DNA of 64,000 nt. Source: Diadema setosum (lineage: Eukaryota > Echinodermata > Echinoidea > Diadematoida > Diadematidae). Positions 45,653-58,515 of this stretch are shown piece after piece. Location: the NCBI RefSeq assembly GCF_964275005.1, contig NC_092690.1:9793010-9857009 (forward strand). The letters are read 5' to 3'. The translations under genes and the position numbers were made by a program. Position 1 is the first letter of the stretch. Every line of letters starts with the position of its first letter. The notes beneath the pieces were generated by a model that was not told the origin of the DNA, searched no databases, and was given only the letters and a program-made list of their open reading frames with translations.

Positions 45653-46032
45653 TTTAAAGGTATCGTTTACCATTGGAAGCAGTGATTTGAAAAATGTTCG
45701 AGTTATTTCATTTGATGCATTTGTGTAGGTCAGTTATATCACAAAACATCCTACATATGAAAAAAATCGCAATAAACCCTATAATATAAGGAAATGTCAC
45801 TATTTTAATTAATAAGCCATATCTGTAGACGGTTTATCCCAGAAACAATGTTGTAATTTTCATGACTGTTGTTCACATTGCGTGTATTTAACAATACTTA
45901 ACATTGATAATTCTGATTAACTTTTTTTGTTTACATTAGTTGTTTCTTTTCCTTATTCGCATTTTAAAACCATTCTGAAGCACAAAAGATGGGTTTTTGT
46001 TTCATGAGCAAATGGTAAATAATGCCGTTAAA
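45653..46032 (+). mobile_element. MITE family A, copy 4
   Basis: Begins TTTAAAGGTATCGTTTACC and ends AATGCCGTTAA. It is the best-preserved copy, with GTAGGTCAGTTATATCACAA and GTAGACGGTTTATCCCAG. Confidence 0.78.
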
Positions 46033-46470
46033 GTACTACGAATAAAAACAACACGCTTTGAAATGGCTTACACACAGCTCTCTAAAATCTTGATTCCTAC
46101 AGGCGTATTTCACTCTCCCATCAAGATAGTAGGACATGTAATTGTGTTCATCCAAGGAGAAACCCAAGTTTCGACAAAAATGATGGCGTGTGACAATGGC
46201 ATCGATTCGGGGGGGGGGGGTGGTGATTGGGGGTCAATGCGTATGTTGAGGAGCTGTGTGTTTGCTACATGGCCTGCTTTGGCGTGTGGTTGGTTTGGCA
46301 CATTTTGTTTTTAACGAATAAACAAAGAGAGAGAGAGAGAGAGAGAAGGGCCATTTCAGAAAATATCATGTTAGGATAGCAACTAGTAGAAGAATAGCAA
46401 AAGCTTATCATGAGTTAGGTTTATGTCATTGCCATGACATTTAGTAATAAGCAAGAGTTTCTATCATACT

Positions 46471-47549
46471 GGGTGTCTAAAAAAACAAACAAACAAAACA
46501 ATTATACACTTTTGAAATGGCTGGCAAAGAAGAAATATATGATTTTTGGGGAAAAAAAGTTTTTATGTATGGATAGCTTATGGACTCAACTTTCATATGA
46601 CACCAAAAAGTTGAAAAAAATAATTCAGGCTTGAATGAGTACTGCTCACTTTTGTAAAGGGTGTGAAAATTGCGATGAGATTGGGTTTGCTGAGTGTATT
46701 TTATGGTTTATTAAACCAAACTGTTATGCATGAGTAAACCCCAGTTGCATTTATTTTATTCATTGTAGCATTGCAAATTTTCCTGGGAGACTAAATGGTG
46801 TGTTCATATGAGTCAGGATGAGGTGATGGTACATGTTGCAATTTTCATGTTACACACTCTTATTTTTTTTTTTTTTTTTACATCTGTGACTTGAATGAAA
46901 ACCTTAACCCCACATTGCAGTTATTTTCAGCTACTGGCTACTTTTATTCAGGTTACTCATTGACCTAAAGAATAAATAGCTGACACCTTTGACATTCTTT
47001 TTTTTTGTTGGGACAATCCATAATTGAATATTCAATGTTACATAATCCCTACGTGAGTGTTAAGTAAATCAATGAGATGTTCAATGTGGGTTGGAGGTTT
47101 TTATTCAAAGTCAGTCAAAAAAATCTGACAGTGTGTAACAGTGTGTCACTTGATCATGAAACATTAAGAATAAATTAAGAGCTGTAAGTTGTTACTCAGC
47201 CCTCATTCATCTTGGAGTCTTGGACTGACAACCAAAGATGGAGAGGCCTGAGTTCACACCGCAGCAGCGTTCTTTTACGGTAACAGAATACCACTTTGGT
47301 GTCATATGAAAGATGAAACCATTATTGTAACTATCGGAGGGCTAATTCCTGCGCATCCTAATTTTCATACCCTTTACAAAAGTGAGCAGTGCTCATCTAA
47401 GCATGAAATATTTTTAGACTTTTTGGTGTCATATGAAAGTTGAGTCCATAAGCTATCCATACATATAAACCTTTCCGTCAGAACTGTATATTTTTTTTTT
47501 ATTCGGCGGGCATTTCAAAAGTGTATAGTTTCTTTTTTTTTGAGACACA
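46471..47549. mobile_element. 1.1-kb foldback element
   Basis: The left arm (46471-46680) and right arm (47350-47549) are inverted copies. Examples are GGACTCAACTTTCATATGAC with the inverted GTCATATGAAAGTTGAGTCC, and GAGTACTGCTCACTTTTGTA with TACAAAAGTGAGCAGTGCTC. The interior (about 670 bp) has no protein-coding capacity that I recognise. It is absent from gene C's intron. Confidence 0.75.
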
Positions 47550-48249
47550 CGGTAGTAACATTTTGAGTGTTGCCCATGATTCGTGTCGTGAAAAAGACAG
47601 CTTTGACATTGAAATTAATGAATTCTTGCGTCGAGTTGTTTTTATTCCAACAACAGGTGTAATTGCGATTCATCGACATAAATACACGCCGATTTTCACT
47701 GTTTTGCGAAATAGGAATGATAAATATCATGGGCATTGTACTTGGGTGAGATAGTCAGCCACAAATGGCAGAAGCTTAGTCGAGTGCATTTGACATCTGT
47801 ATTGCAATCAGGATGTCATGGCTTCGGATCTCACTCGAGTACGTTTTGAGATAAACTTGATTAATAATAAACTTGTAACAAATAAAAACAAAAATGGTAT
47901 TAACACTTAAAAAAAATAAATACGCAGCCTCAAAAAACAAAAACAAAAACATACAAGCAACAGATAATTGCCTCTAGTTGGTTACGCAGTCATTGAAAGT
48001 GGGATTGTGCATAACACACTAGTCGTTCTACGTTGCCACCACTACTAGAATTCTAGCCTGGATACACAGGCTCTCATGTGGCCACCAAATGGTGGGCCAT
48101 GTTGAGCTCATAACGCTAGAAGGTGTTGTATTTGTAATATCTGTTTATGAAGACTTTGAAAATATCTCTATTCATTTCGATATGACGATAATTGCGACAG
48201 TTTTACTTCTTTACAAGTAGTTTCATTTTCATTTTCTCATGCACTACAG

Positions 48250-49918
48250 GAACCCTAAGAACACAATATTTGATGTCAAACGGCTGATTGGTCGCCGATT
48301 CACAGACGAGAGTGTACAAGCTGATATGAAGCACTGGCCATTCAAGGTGATCAACCAAGAAGGCAAACCTAAGCTGGAGGTGGAATACAAGGGGGAAAAG
48401 AAGATTCTCGCCCCAGTGGAAGTCAGCTCCATGGTTTTGACCAAGATGAAAGAGACGGCCGAGGCATATTTGGGTCAGAAAGTCACTGATGCTGTCATCA
48501 CTGTTCCTGCTTACTTCAATGATGCTCAGCGACAGGCCACCAAAGACGCAGGTGTCATTGCAGGGCTGAATGTTCTCCGCATCATCAATGAACCGACGGC
48601 AGCTGCCCTGGCGTATGGACTAGATAAGAGGGTTGAAGGTGAACAGCGTGTCCTGATCTTTGACCTTGGTGGAGGCACATTTGATGTGTCCATTTTGTCG
48701 ATCGATGATGATATCTTCGAAGTCATGTCAACTGCTGGAGACACCCATCTTGGTGGTGAGGACTTTAACAACAGGCTGGTCAGCTATCTTTCACAGGAAT
48801 TCAAGCGTAAGCACAAGAAGGACCTCACAAACAACCCACAAGCCATCCAACGTCTCCACACAGTCGCTGAGCGTGCAAAAAGAACCCTCTCAGCTGGTCC
48901 CCATGCCAGCATTGAGGAAGACTCTCTCTTCGAAGGAGTTGATTTCTACACAAGAATCACCAGAGCTCGCTTTGAAGGCCTCTGCTATGATCTCTTTAGA
49001 AAGTGCCTTGACCCAGTTGAGAGGGCTATTACTGATGCAAATATCAACAAAAGAGACATCGACACTGTTGTGCTGGTTGGAGGATCAACCCGTATTCCCA
49101 AGGTCCGGAGGCTTCTACAGGAGTTTCTAAATGGCAAGGACCTTAGCAAGTCCATCCATCCAGATGAAGCTGTGGCTTACGGTGCAGCAATCCAGGCAGC
49201 TATCTTGTCTGGAGATCGAAGCGCAGAAATCCAGGATGTCGTCCTCGTTGACGTAACCTCACTTTCTCTTGGAACCGAGGTGGATGGTGGTGAAATGTCA
49301 ACCATAATCAAGAGAAATACGACCATTCCTGTTACGGCAACAGAGGCCTACTCCACAGCTTCAGACAACCAAACAGGCATGGACATTGAAGTGTACGAGG
49401 GAGAGAGGGCGCTTACTAAATACAACAACCTACTTGGAGAGTTCGAGCTGACAGGAATTCCTCCAGCACCAAGAGGTGTGCCGAAGATCAAAGTGACCTT
49501 TGACATTGACGCCAATGGCATCATGAATGTAACAGCTAAAGATCAGAGCACAGGTCGTAGCAACAACATCATAATTACCAACAACAGAGACCGTCTATCC
49601 AAGGAAGAAATTGAACTCATGATCAACGACGCTGAGAAGTTCAGACTTCACGATGACCTACAACGGAAAAGAAATGCTTCCAGAAACAAACTAAAGGACT
49701 ACGCGTACAGCGTTAAATCCGCTGTCAACGAAACATCAGCCGAGAGGGAGCTAACCGCTTGTGACAAAGAAAAGGTCACCAAGGCTGTAGAAAAAGTTCT
49801 TCAGTGGTTGGATTCCAACTACAAGGCAACCGAGGGAGAGTTAACACAGCAGCTTGAGGAGCTTCAGAAAACCTGCTCACCAATCATGATCAAAATAAAT
49901 GTTGCGAGGGGACGATAA
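48250..49918 (+). CDS. hsp70: Hsp70 gene D, exon 2
   Basis: Completes a 618-residue Hsp70 nearly identical to gene C. All ATPase motifs are intact, with EDFNNR as in C. The substrate-binding domain differs from C in one block: [33 protein letters not shown] and GVPKIKVTF, closer to gene A. Small changes include ARFEGLCYD for ARFEDLCYD and LTACDKEK in the lid. It ends [10 protein letters not shown], then TAA, without the EEVD tail. Confidence 0.93.
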
Positions 49919-49994
49919 AATGACTACCATCGAGTAGGGCTACAGCAAGGACTAGCTGATTAATTGTCTTACTGATGTGGAAGAGATGGAGTAA
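49919..49994 (+). pseudogene. Relict C-terminal tail of gene D, frameshifted
   Basis: Compared with gene C, a one-base insertion in GATTAATTGTCT shifts the frame and makes a second stop (TAA at 49961-49963). The last part, in another frame, still reads DVEEME (49974-49991). So unlike C, readthrough could not restore the tail here. Confidence 0.7.
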
Positions 49995-50578
49995 ATTGGC
50001 CATAAACCATTAACTAAGAATAAGCATTTCAATGTATACTCTTGTTTAATATCTACTGCATTATGTATGAGGGAGTTTAGCTGCTGCCATACGTAACCTT
50101 TCTCAATGCTTTTTATTTTCATATTGCGGATACTTTTGATAAAGATATTGCATGGACAACGTGCAGTTTTGCGGGTAAGGAGGAGACTTAGTGTCACCCT
50201 GCGTAAGGACTGGTTATGAAAGGGTACAAACTCAAATTCAATTAGTTTTCTGAAATGTTTGCTTGAACGCCGACCTTCAAATTTTTCCATCAACTTGTAC
50301 GAAAACAGAAATCGAGAGGAGAGTTAGAATGAAATGCTCAAACCAAATAGTGAATAAGACCATTTTAATTTTCATAGCTTTTATGTCCAGACGGTTTAAC
50401 TACTTCAAGACTTTGCTGATTATCTTTCAAGATTTTCCAGGCAGCAAGAATTGTCAGGATATAGATCCTGTTTAATTGCTTAGATTATCCACTTTACTGC
50501 TCTATATGAGGTAGAATATGACTAGCAGGTTGATAATTTCTACTTTTTAAATGAATTCATTTTTCTTGCATAAAACAA

Positions 50579-50584
50579 AATAAA
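50579..50584 (+). promoter_or_regulatory. Candidate polyadenylation signal, gene D
   Basis: AATAAA about 660 bp after the stop, matched after gene C. Confidence 0.3.
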
Positions 50585-51611
50585 AATCTCCCATTATTCT
50601 ACAGCTTTGTATCAGATATGTACGCAGGAATAGAAATACATAATTGCGATTACAAACTAAGGGTAAATAGTCAAAAAGATAAGAGACTATTCTAGACTGA
50701 ATACTTCACAAATAGATCCAAAAAGCTTTCCGAGGCGATATCGGCTTATTATTCAGGTTACAGGATGTACCAAAGAAATTGATATTCATTTAATACACAC
50801 AATCTCGTTAATCTCGCAATGCCCTTCCATGGTATAACGTTTTTAAATATTTCATATATACTGAATTTGAGTGAATTGAATCAAGGTATAATATTACGGA
50901 ACCTTGTTATCAAATCGGCCTCATGTATAAAGTTCTTTTGATTTCAGGAAGATTAATATTTGTGCCATTTGTAGTTCTATTATGAATGAAAATTAAACGG
51001 TAAAGAGACGTATAGTTCAGGAGAGAAGGAAGCAAACACTTTCGATAACAGAAGAAATGAGAATTCAAAGCTGCTACTGTTACATAAAATAAATCTCGTT
51101 TCAGACTTTGAAATTGATGCTGCCTGACCTAAAAAGCTAGAATTATTAGAAGTTCTTAATACACCATTTTGTAAGCTGAATATGCACAAATCTCTCTAAA
51201 AAAAACTGTCCTCGGAAGTGTTTCTTAATCGCAAATACAGATTATATCTGACACGACTTTTCCATGGTATATTTTGATAGCAAGTATAAGAACAAGGATA
51301 TATTGTTTTATTCAAATGAAACGTGACTTATATCTGAGCGAACAGATTTTACATTTATCTCGCTAACATCAATATTCTTATTTGTAAACATATATATTCC
51401 TATTTGTCAACAGCATGAAATAAGTATTTCCTTATACCAGTTGATTCATTATTTAAATTGAAACCATTTAGAAATAAAAGCAATAGATTATTAAGCACAC
51501 CTCAACCTTCATCCCTCTACTTAATAATTTCTTGCTTTCAGTGATACCTTGTCAGCCTTGGACTACGTTACATAACAATGTCGGAATTTCGGAGCTTGGG
51601 CATTTATTCCA

Positions 51612-51710
51612 TGTTTATCGCGTGTCACTGCCGGCAACTAAGGATAGCCGGTTGTTAAGTGTCGCTGCCCGCAAAGCTGTGAATAACAGGTTCGATTCCC
51701 GGTGATTCCT
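51612..51710 (+). repeat. tRNA-like (SINE-type) remnant, unit 2
   Basis: CAGGTTCGATTCCCGG gives a B-box-like match; the A-box region is more degraded than in the unit 1 copy. Confidence 0.4.
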
Positions 51711-52814
51711 TTCCCCCCCCCCCCCGACATGTTTGTTAAAATCATAGATCAGCATTTGCGATCTTACAAATTTCAGTTGTAGAGGGGACAAACTGAAGAA
51801 CCAGCTCACACCTTAACCTTCACCTCACAGCTTAATGATCTCTCGTTTTCAATTAGAAATATCAACTAATGCTTCGTTGACAGTTGACAGTCATACACGT
51901 TGATTGTTGTGAGATATGAAAATATCAGTGTCGTATGCATACAAGACCAAAGAATGTATGAAGTATAGCACAAATCGTTGAAGTTGATATAAAATTGGGG
52001 AGACATTAGACTTGATCACTGGGTTACCGACATCTCAGAGGCTGAATTTCAGTTTCTTTTTTTATTCGTTTTTTTTTTAATGATGCCCTTTCTCTAAATA
52101 CATAGTTCCATTTTTTTCTTATTGTTTCATTGCGAAGTTTATAAATACATTTGTATTTTCTGGTCGATGTACCCTAAAGTTTATCAGCTTTTGTTTACTG
52201 CTTCTTTATGTTGCTACGCCCGGTGATTTTCTTTTGTGTGTGTGTGTGTTTGTTTGTTTGATTTATTTTTCTTCCAACCCAATTTCATACATAAATCAAG
52301 ATTCTTCTCAGTAATATCACATAGGATATCAGTAAGCAGATTACAATGTACATAATTCAAAGAAGGAAAATTGATGTGTAAATTCATTCCATTAAGAAAA
52401 TATAACTCGTGTTACCAAATTTCCAAATAATTACCTGAGAAATTATGCGGAAGAAGGACTGCCACTATAAGCAAAAGCTTGAACACGTGGCAGCCCAGGG
52501 ACCTATCTACATAATATACATATTATATTGTTTGCGGAATGGGGAAATACTACAAAATGTAATACACTAATGCATTATGTTTTATATTATAGTGCATAGA
52601 TACAAATAAAAGTAAAGTGAATGATGGTGATGACAGGGTAATGATGAGGGGAAAAATGTGATAATGAAGATGAAAGTGATGGGGGTGATGATGAAGATAA
52701 TGGGAATGAAATGATATGACAGACACAGAAACATTGCGTATATTTTTTGTAGTTTTAAATCTAATTCACAGGAAAAAAAAATATGATCAAACAAAACAAA
52801 ATCTATATTCAGAT

Positions 52815-55800
52815 GCTATGTTCATAAATTGTAATTTGACAGTAACGTAGTTTTCAATCTAGCCGTAAATGAATAGAACATTTTACATAATTTAATATAA
52901 TCTGGGATTGTGTTCCAAAGATTTGGTCCATTATGTCTTATGAATTTTTGTGCGATTAATAATTTGGGATTTACTAAGTGAAAATTTTGCGAATTACGAG
53001 TGGGATACGAATGGACAGTATAATTCAGTTTAAAGAAATCGTGAAAAGTTCTTGGAAGTAAGTTGTTCAAATACTTAAACATAAAAAGCAGAGAATGAAA
53101 TGTATTTATATCAAATATATTCAGTGTTTTTAACTGATAAAAAAAGCGGATTGGTGTGGGCTAAGTATTGTGAACCAGTACAGATGCGAATGGCTTTCTT
53201 TTGTAATAAATGAATAGAGTTGAGTTTAGTCTTTGCACTTGTAGCCCACACCAGATGACAATACATAATATATGGTAGGATTAAAGAACTGTAAAGCATG
53301 AAAAGAGTATGTTCAGGAAGATAACTTTTCATCTTTGAAAGAATGTCTATATTTCTAGAAATACAGGTTGTAACATAACGTATGTGATCATTCCAGGTTA
53401 AGCTTTCATCAATGAAAATGTCTAAAAACTTAGTAGAACTTTTACGTTCAAGAAGTACATTATCAACCCATATATCATTTACAAAATCATTTGTATGAGT
53501 TTTCATATGCTTAAAATAAATATAATTTGTTTTTATCAATATTAAGTGATAATGTATTATTCTTAAAACAGTTTGATACATTTGGTAACTCTACATTAAG
53601 TGTAGACACTAACGTTTCTATATTATCATGGGAATAAAAGATATAGGTGTCATCGGCATATAATAAAAATGATAACATAGACGACGAATTAAGGATATCA
53701 TTGATATATAACAAAAAGAGAAGGGGACCTAATATTGAGCCCAGGGGCACACCACACTTTACCTATAAAAAATTTGACGACATGTCATTATGTACAGCAT
53801 ATTGCTGTCTTCATGATATATAATCCCTAAACCACGAGAGTGCAACACCGCGAACACCATAAAGCTGTAATTTTTTAAGTAAAATATCATGTAACATATC
53901 AAACGCCTTAGATAAATCCATAAAAATTCCTATAACATGTTTTTTTATTTGCCATTGCGTTTGTAATTTGATCATACAACTGGACCAAAGCCAAATCTGT
54001 AGAATAATTCTTTCGGAAACCATATTGATGTAAATTCAAAACTGTATGATTATGCAAAAATTTATAAAACCTATCATATATTTTTTTTTTCAAGAATTTT
54101 GGAAATACTAGGAAGAATAGAAATTGGTCTATAATTACTAATTTGACAAGGATCATCTTTCTTAAAAACTGGGTTTACCTTTGCAATTTTTAAAGAATTG
54201 GGACATTTTCCAGACAATAATATTATAGAAAGATTGAATATGTGAGTAAGTGGATCAGCAATTTGATATATGATTTGTTTAAGTACTAATGTACTTATTC
54301 TATCACAGCCATTTGCCCTGCTAGAATTCAACCTTTTCGTAATATTAATAATTTCTGTGGGATTTGTAGGGTTTAAAAATAACGATGAGGAAATAGGTTC
54401 TGGCAAAGATTTCAAAAATCTTCATTTACATCATCAAATGTACCTGCCAGATTAGGACCAACATTAACGAAAAAAAAAGAAAAAAAAAAGAATTAGATGT
54501 ATCGGCTACATATCCCTCATCAATAATACAATCATTTAATTTAAAGTCTGTTTTTGGTAAATTGTTGTTCTTTCTTCCCATCCAAATCATTTATAATTCT
54601 CCATGTGGCCTTCATATTCAACTTATCAGAATGATATGCTTTTCGTGAATTTCTTATGACAGTTGTTAATCTATTTCGGTATATCTTATATTTTCTCAAA
54701 TTCAAATCAGTAGGATCATCTATATAAATCTTCTAAAGCCTATTTCTTGTATGTGTTGAACGTAATATCGATTTTGTTATCCAAGGCCTCTTCCCAATTT
54801 TAGTATCCTTTTTAAACTTTACCAATGGACAATTTTTATCATAATAATATTGTATTTTCCTATTAAAATTATCATAGGAGGTATTCACATCAAACTCACT
54901 GTAAACATCAAACCACTGTTAAGATGCCAAATCTGCTATAAAAGATTCAATATTTTGAGGCGTTTCCTTTCTATACATTACAGGTTTGGATGAGTTTTCA
55001 ACAAAAGACTCATCATAACATATAAAAAATATGGGAAGATGATCAGATATGTCAAAATATAATAAACCGCTAACAATTTCTTTATCAGAAATATAAGAAA
55101 AATTATTACCTATCAAAGTGGATGAAATACTATTAATTCTTGTTGGTTTGTTTATATGTGGATAACAACCATTTGAATACATTAAATGAAGAAACTTTTC
55201 AGAATTTCTATCATTTTCTTAATTACATAACAAATTAACATTAAAATCACCCATTAAATATATCTGCTTATTTTCACGTGAAAACGCAGCAAAATACTTC
55301 TCCAAATCTTCCAAAAGCAATTCATTATGAGTTTTCGGGGGTCTATAAATTAAACCGACAATCGTATTTTTGTTTTTGGAACGTTCTATTTCTTTAAATA
55401 ATACTTCACATTCTTCAAAAGAAATTTCAGCTCTTACTTTAAATTGCAGGTTTTCATGAATGTAAAATTCTACTCCTCCACCTCTTCTTCCTTCAGGGTC
55501 TGCTCTAACCATAATATCTTATATATGTTTATAAAATAGTTTTTAAATCAAACAGATTTGCTGAAGTAGAGTGGAGCCAAGTTTCTGTGATGCCAATAAC
55601 TGAAAATGGAAAATTATCCACAGTGTGAAGAAAGGTTTCAAAAGAATCAAAGTTCTTATTCAAACTCCTAGAGTTAACATGTAACAAACTAAAATTCTTT
55701 GAGTTTCTGAAATTCTCAACAAATTCCGTAGTTGTATAATAATTACTGTCAAAAGTTGAAGTGTTTAACTCAAAGCAGGGTTCCTGCATTAAATCCATTT
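52815..55800 (-). mobile_element. Decayed LINE with endonuclease and reverse transcriptase (unit 2)
   Basis: Same element and position as 33050-35850. On the minus strand it has [99 protein letters not shown] and LYADDTYIFYS. It retains the block deleted from unit 1 (SSRANGCDRISTLVLKQI, KVNPVFKKDDPCQISNYRPISILPSISKILEK). It is broken by frameshifts and therefore inactive. Confidence 0.87.
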
Positions 55801-56025
55801 ACACAGTACGTAGTTGTATTCTAAAATCTTTTCAATTTGAATTGGATTCAATGTGACGTTACATAAAAGGTTTCTGTGCGTGAAGGATGAATGAAAAGGG
55901 AAGTGAGGATGACAAGGATGAAGATGATGATGATGGGGATAAGAAAAGAAAATATATAGAATAATAAATAGCCCAATCTGCCTCACGGAGTGAGTGACTC
56001 TAGACAGAAGAGCGAGGGAGGGGGA

Positions 56026-56061
<36 letters not shown>

Positions 56062-56820
56062 ATGAAAAGAGAGTTTACACAACAAAACTGGACTGAACAA
56101 AACGGTTACAATTAACGTGTAATATGTGTGTGTGTGGGGGGTGCTCAGAGTAGCCTTTCAGGAGTATTCATTTGTCATGCATGGTCCATAAGGATGATGA
56201 TAAAGAGGAGGGGGAAGCGGAGGCGGAGGTGGGAAATGGGAAGAAGGGCGAGGAGGTGATGATGAACAGAACAACACATATTGGGAGAACACTTCCTGTA
56301 TACTATAACGAATACACATATTATAGTTCTCATTCATATTGAAGAAAACGTGGAAGGTTTATGCATAGTCATCTCATGTATGTTCACGTAGCTCTATTGG
56401 TCTGCATTAGCAGCTTCATTAGCCTGGGTATATTGTATGAGTACAAGTACCTGTGTTATGGCAGGTGTTAACCTCTTACCAAGGGCATCCTTACCAAGGG
56501 CATGAATTCCGTACTATAATATTTTTGCTTTCTATGTTTTGAATTCGGAGAAAATATACCACATGTTATACAATAACAATACACTCCCATGGAGGTATTC
56601 AATTATTCTTCTTCTTCCGTGAGAGTGACCACAATCAACTTGCCGACATTCTGTCACTTTCGGGGAGGTCTAAGTTATGCATGTCTTCAAAGAGTTCAAG
56701 TAATTGCAGTAATAATCATCATCCAAATAAATTCATAGATAAATTTAACCAATAAACTGACAAGTCCATCAATAATAGTCATAATAATAACAATAATAAT
56801 GAAAAAATAGTGCTAAGCAA
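55801..56820. other. Intergenic DNA, unit 2
   Basis: No gene. It holds GAT- and GAGG-rich patches, an (AG)n run near 56028-56060 and short CTT runs, aligned with 35851-37214. Confidence 0.55.
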
Positions 56821-57204
56821 CTACTCCTGGGCCGAGGCTCGTGACACATAATATGTGTCGATGGTATTGGCCTCGACAACCTTCTGAGGTAATCTGTTCC
56901 AGTCTTTGACGGTTCTTGGTAAAATGGAGTTTTGGTGATAGAGAGTTCTGCTGGGTGGGACCAGGTATTGATGTTTGTGAGTTCTTCTTGGACGTGTAGG
57001 GAGTGGTTGAAGCTGTTCTTTGATCATTTCAACATGTGCAAGATTTTGTATTATCTTGCACAGCATTGCTAGGCGTGCAATTCGTATCTCCAATTTGATT
57101 AATGTATGATACATATCTGGGTATACACGAGATATACAGACGATTGATGGGAGTGCAACCCGTGCCATGAGCGTGGATTTGTTACCAAAATTCTCGTTTG
57201 TCAA
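56821..57204 (-). mobile_element. LINE C-terminal fragment (unit 2)
   Basis: The minus strand encodes a block with SRVYPDMYHTLIKLEIRIARL, LCKIIQNLAHVEM and LPRTVKDWNRLPQKVVEA, the usual C-terminal end of a LINE reverse transcriptase polyprotein. No upstream reverse transcriptase motifs are attached. Confidence 0.62.
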
Positions 57205-58023
57205 AATTCACCACAGGTTTTGAATTGCACTTTATCTTCTGATAATAATTCAAAATAATTGGTTATTTATACAATAAGTGAACACCCCTTCCACGATGAA
57301 TACCGTTCCCCATTCCTGTCATGCATGCATACGTATCTGGCAAAGCGGCGTGGGTTTGGTATTGTAATGGTCAATTTGTGGACTCTGTCATGTATGTTGA
57401 CATCTGCAACGTTGTAACCTTTTTCAGTTATATGCATGTATGCATGTACGATACACTATACAAATAGTGATCCAGAATGTTTCTTTTCCTCTCATTTTTG
57501 ATGTTGATACCTTACAGAGGAAGTCCATTGCTCCATAAAGAAGTGGAGGCAAAGTCACTCTGCTGATGAAAGAAATCATCAGATTTTGCTAATTCCAGGT
57601 ATATAGTGTTCAGTTGAAATGCAATGTGATAAACTTAGTGTGCTTATTTTTCGCGTCTTATTCTCAGCTAAAGACAAGGCAACCGCTGAACACACGAATG
57701 ACAGCCGTTGTAGCTGACGCAACGATTAAAAAAAAAGAAAAAGAAAACTGAGAAAAATAAAAAAGCATGCGTTCTCCCTCATGCTGTTTTGTTCTTCACC
57801 CACACAATTCATGCTGATGTGGAATAAATCGCGCATAGTGGAAGATAAACGTAAGACACGAGACCTTACCAAAAAGTCACCCTCTGCTTTAGCTTCTCTT
57901 GCAATAGACCGTAAGGACGTTTCTTTCCTAGAGCCTGATAAGTAAATACTAATTAATTGATTAATGATAATAATAATAATAAAAATAATTATAACGATGA
58001 TAATGACAATAACAATAATAATA

Positions 58024-58081
<58 letters not shown>

Positions 58082-58229
58082 CATTTTACACCCTCCTAGG
58101 GATTTATTAAGTTGTTGCAAGTTAAGGCAATCTTCCTGCAAGCTTTGTTGTGGTTAAAGGAACAAAAGAAGGATACAATTTGAATAAATTAGAGAAACGG
58201 TCTATTGCTTTGACAGAAGACCAGGGAAT
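57205..58229. other. End of unit 2 and start of the gene E flank
   Basis: No gene. Unit 2 ends near 57766. After it come AAT/GAT repeats and an (AT)n run (58024-58080). Confidence 0.55.
58024..58080. repeat. (AT)n microsatellite
   Basis: AT dinucleotides with one GT, preceded by AAT triplets. Confidence 0.95.
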
Positions 58230-58515
58230 GTTTGATACGCGCGCCCCTCGGGTATTCCGAGACTTCCCCGCATTTTGCTATGCTCATCTTTGTGAGATCC
58301 CTCGCCATGACGCTGAGTTTGCCACTCTAAATGATAAAGTTTCTCCCAGGGCATTCATTGCGCAAGATCGCTTCGGCGAGTCTATAGCCAAATAAACTGA
58401 AAAGCTGCAACAAGTGAGTTTTCATTGCTCGACAGTTCAATACCTAGCCAATGGATCAAACGACTAGAGATACCTTACTTCATAGAACGAAGGAACAGCT
58501 GTATCTCCTGTTGAA
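58230..58515 (+). promoter_or_regulatory. Displaced Hsp70 promoter block of gene E
   Basis: ATTGCGCAAGATCG (58357-58370), followed by CTTCGGCGAG, matches the block upstream of the TATA boxes of B, C and D. TATTCCGAGACTTCC near 58252 matches the TTCTAGACTTTCC block. The TATA box is degenerate (CTATAGCCAAATAAAC). Similarity to gene B's leader goes on to about 58510, where a transposon begins. Exon 1 of gene E is 3.7 kb further on. Confidence 0.5.

Larger units (their letters stand above)
49995..52815. other. Gene D 3' flank
   Basis: No gene. It matches unit 1 from 29264 to about 33050 but lacks the 31328-32293 element. It holds a conserved AATAAA at 50579-50584, a tRNA-like remnant at 51612-51710 with a C run, and a GAT-rich patch near 52620-52700. 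Confidence 0.6.
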
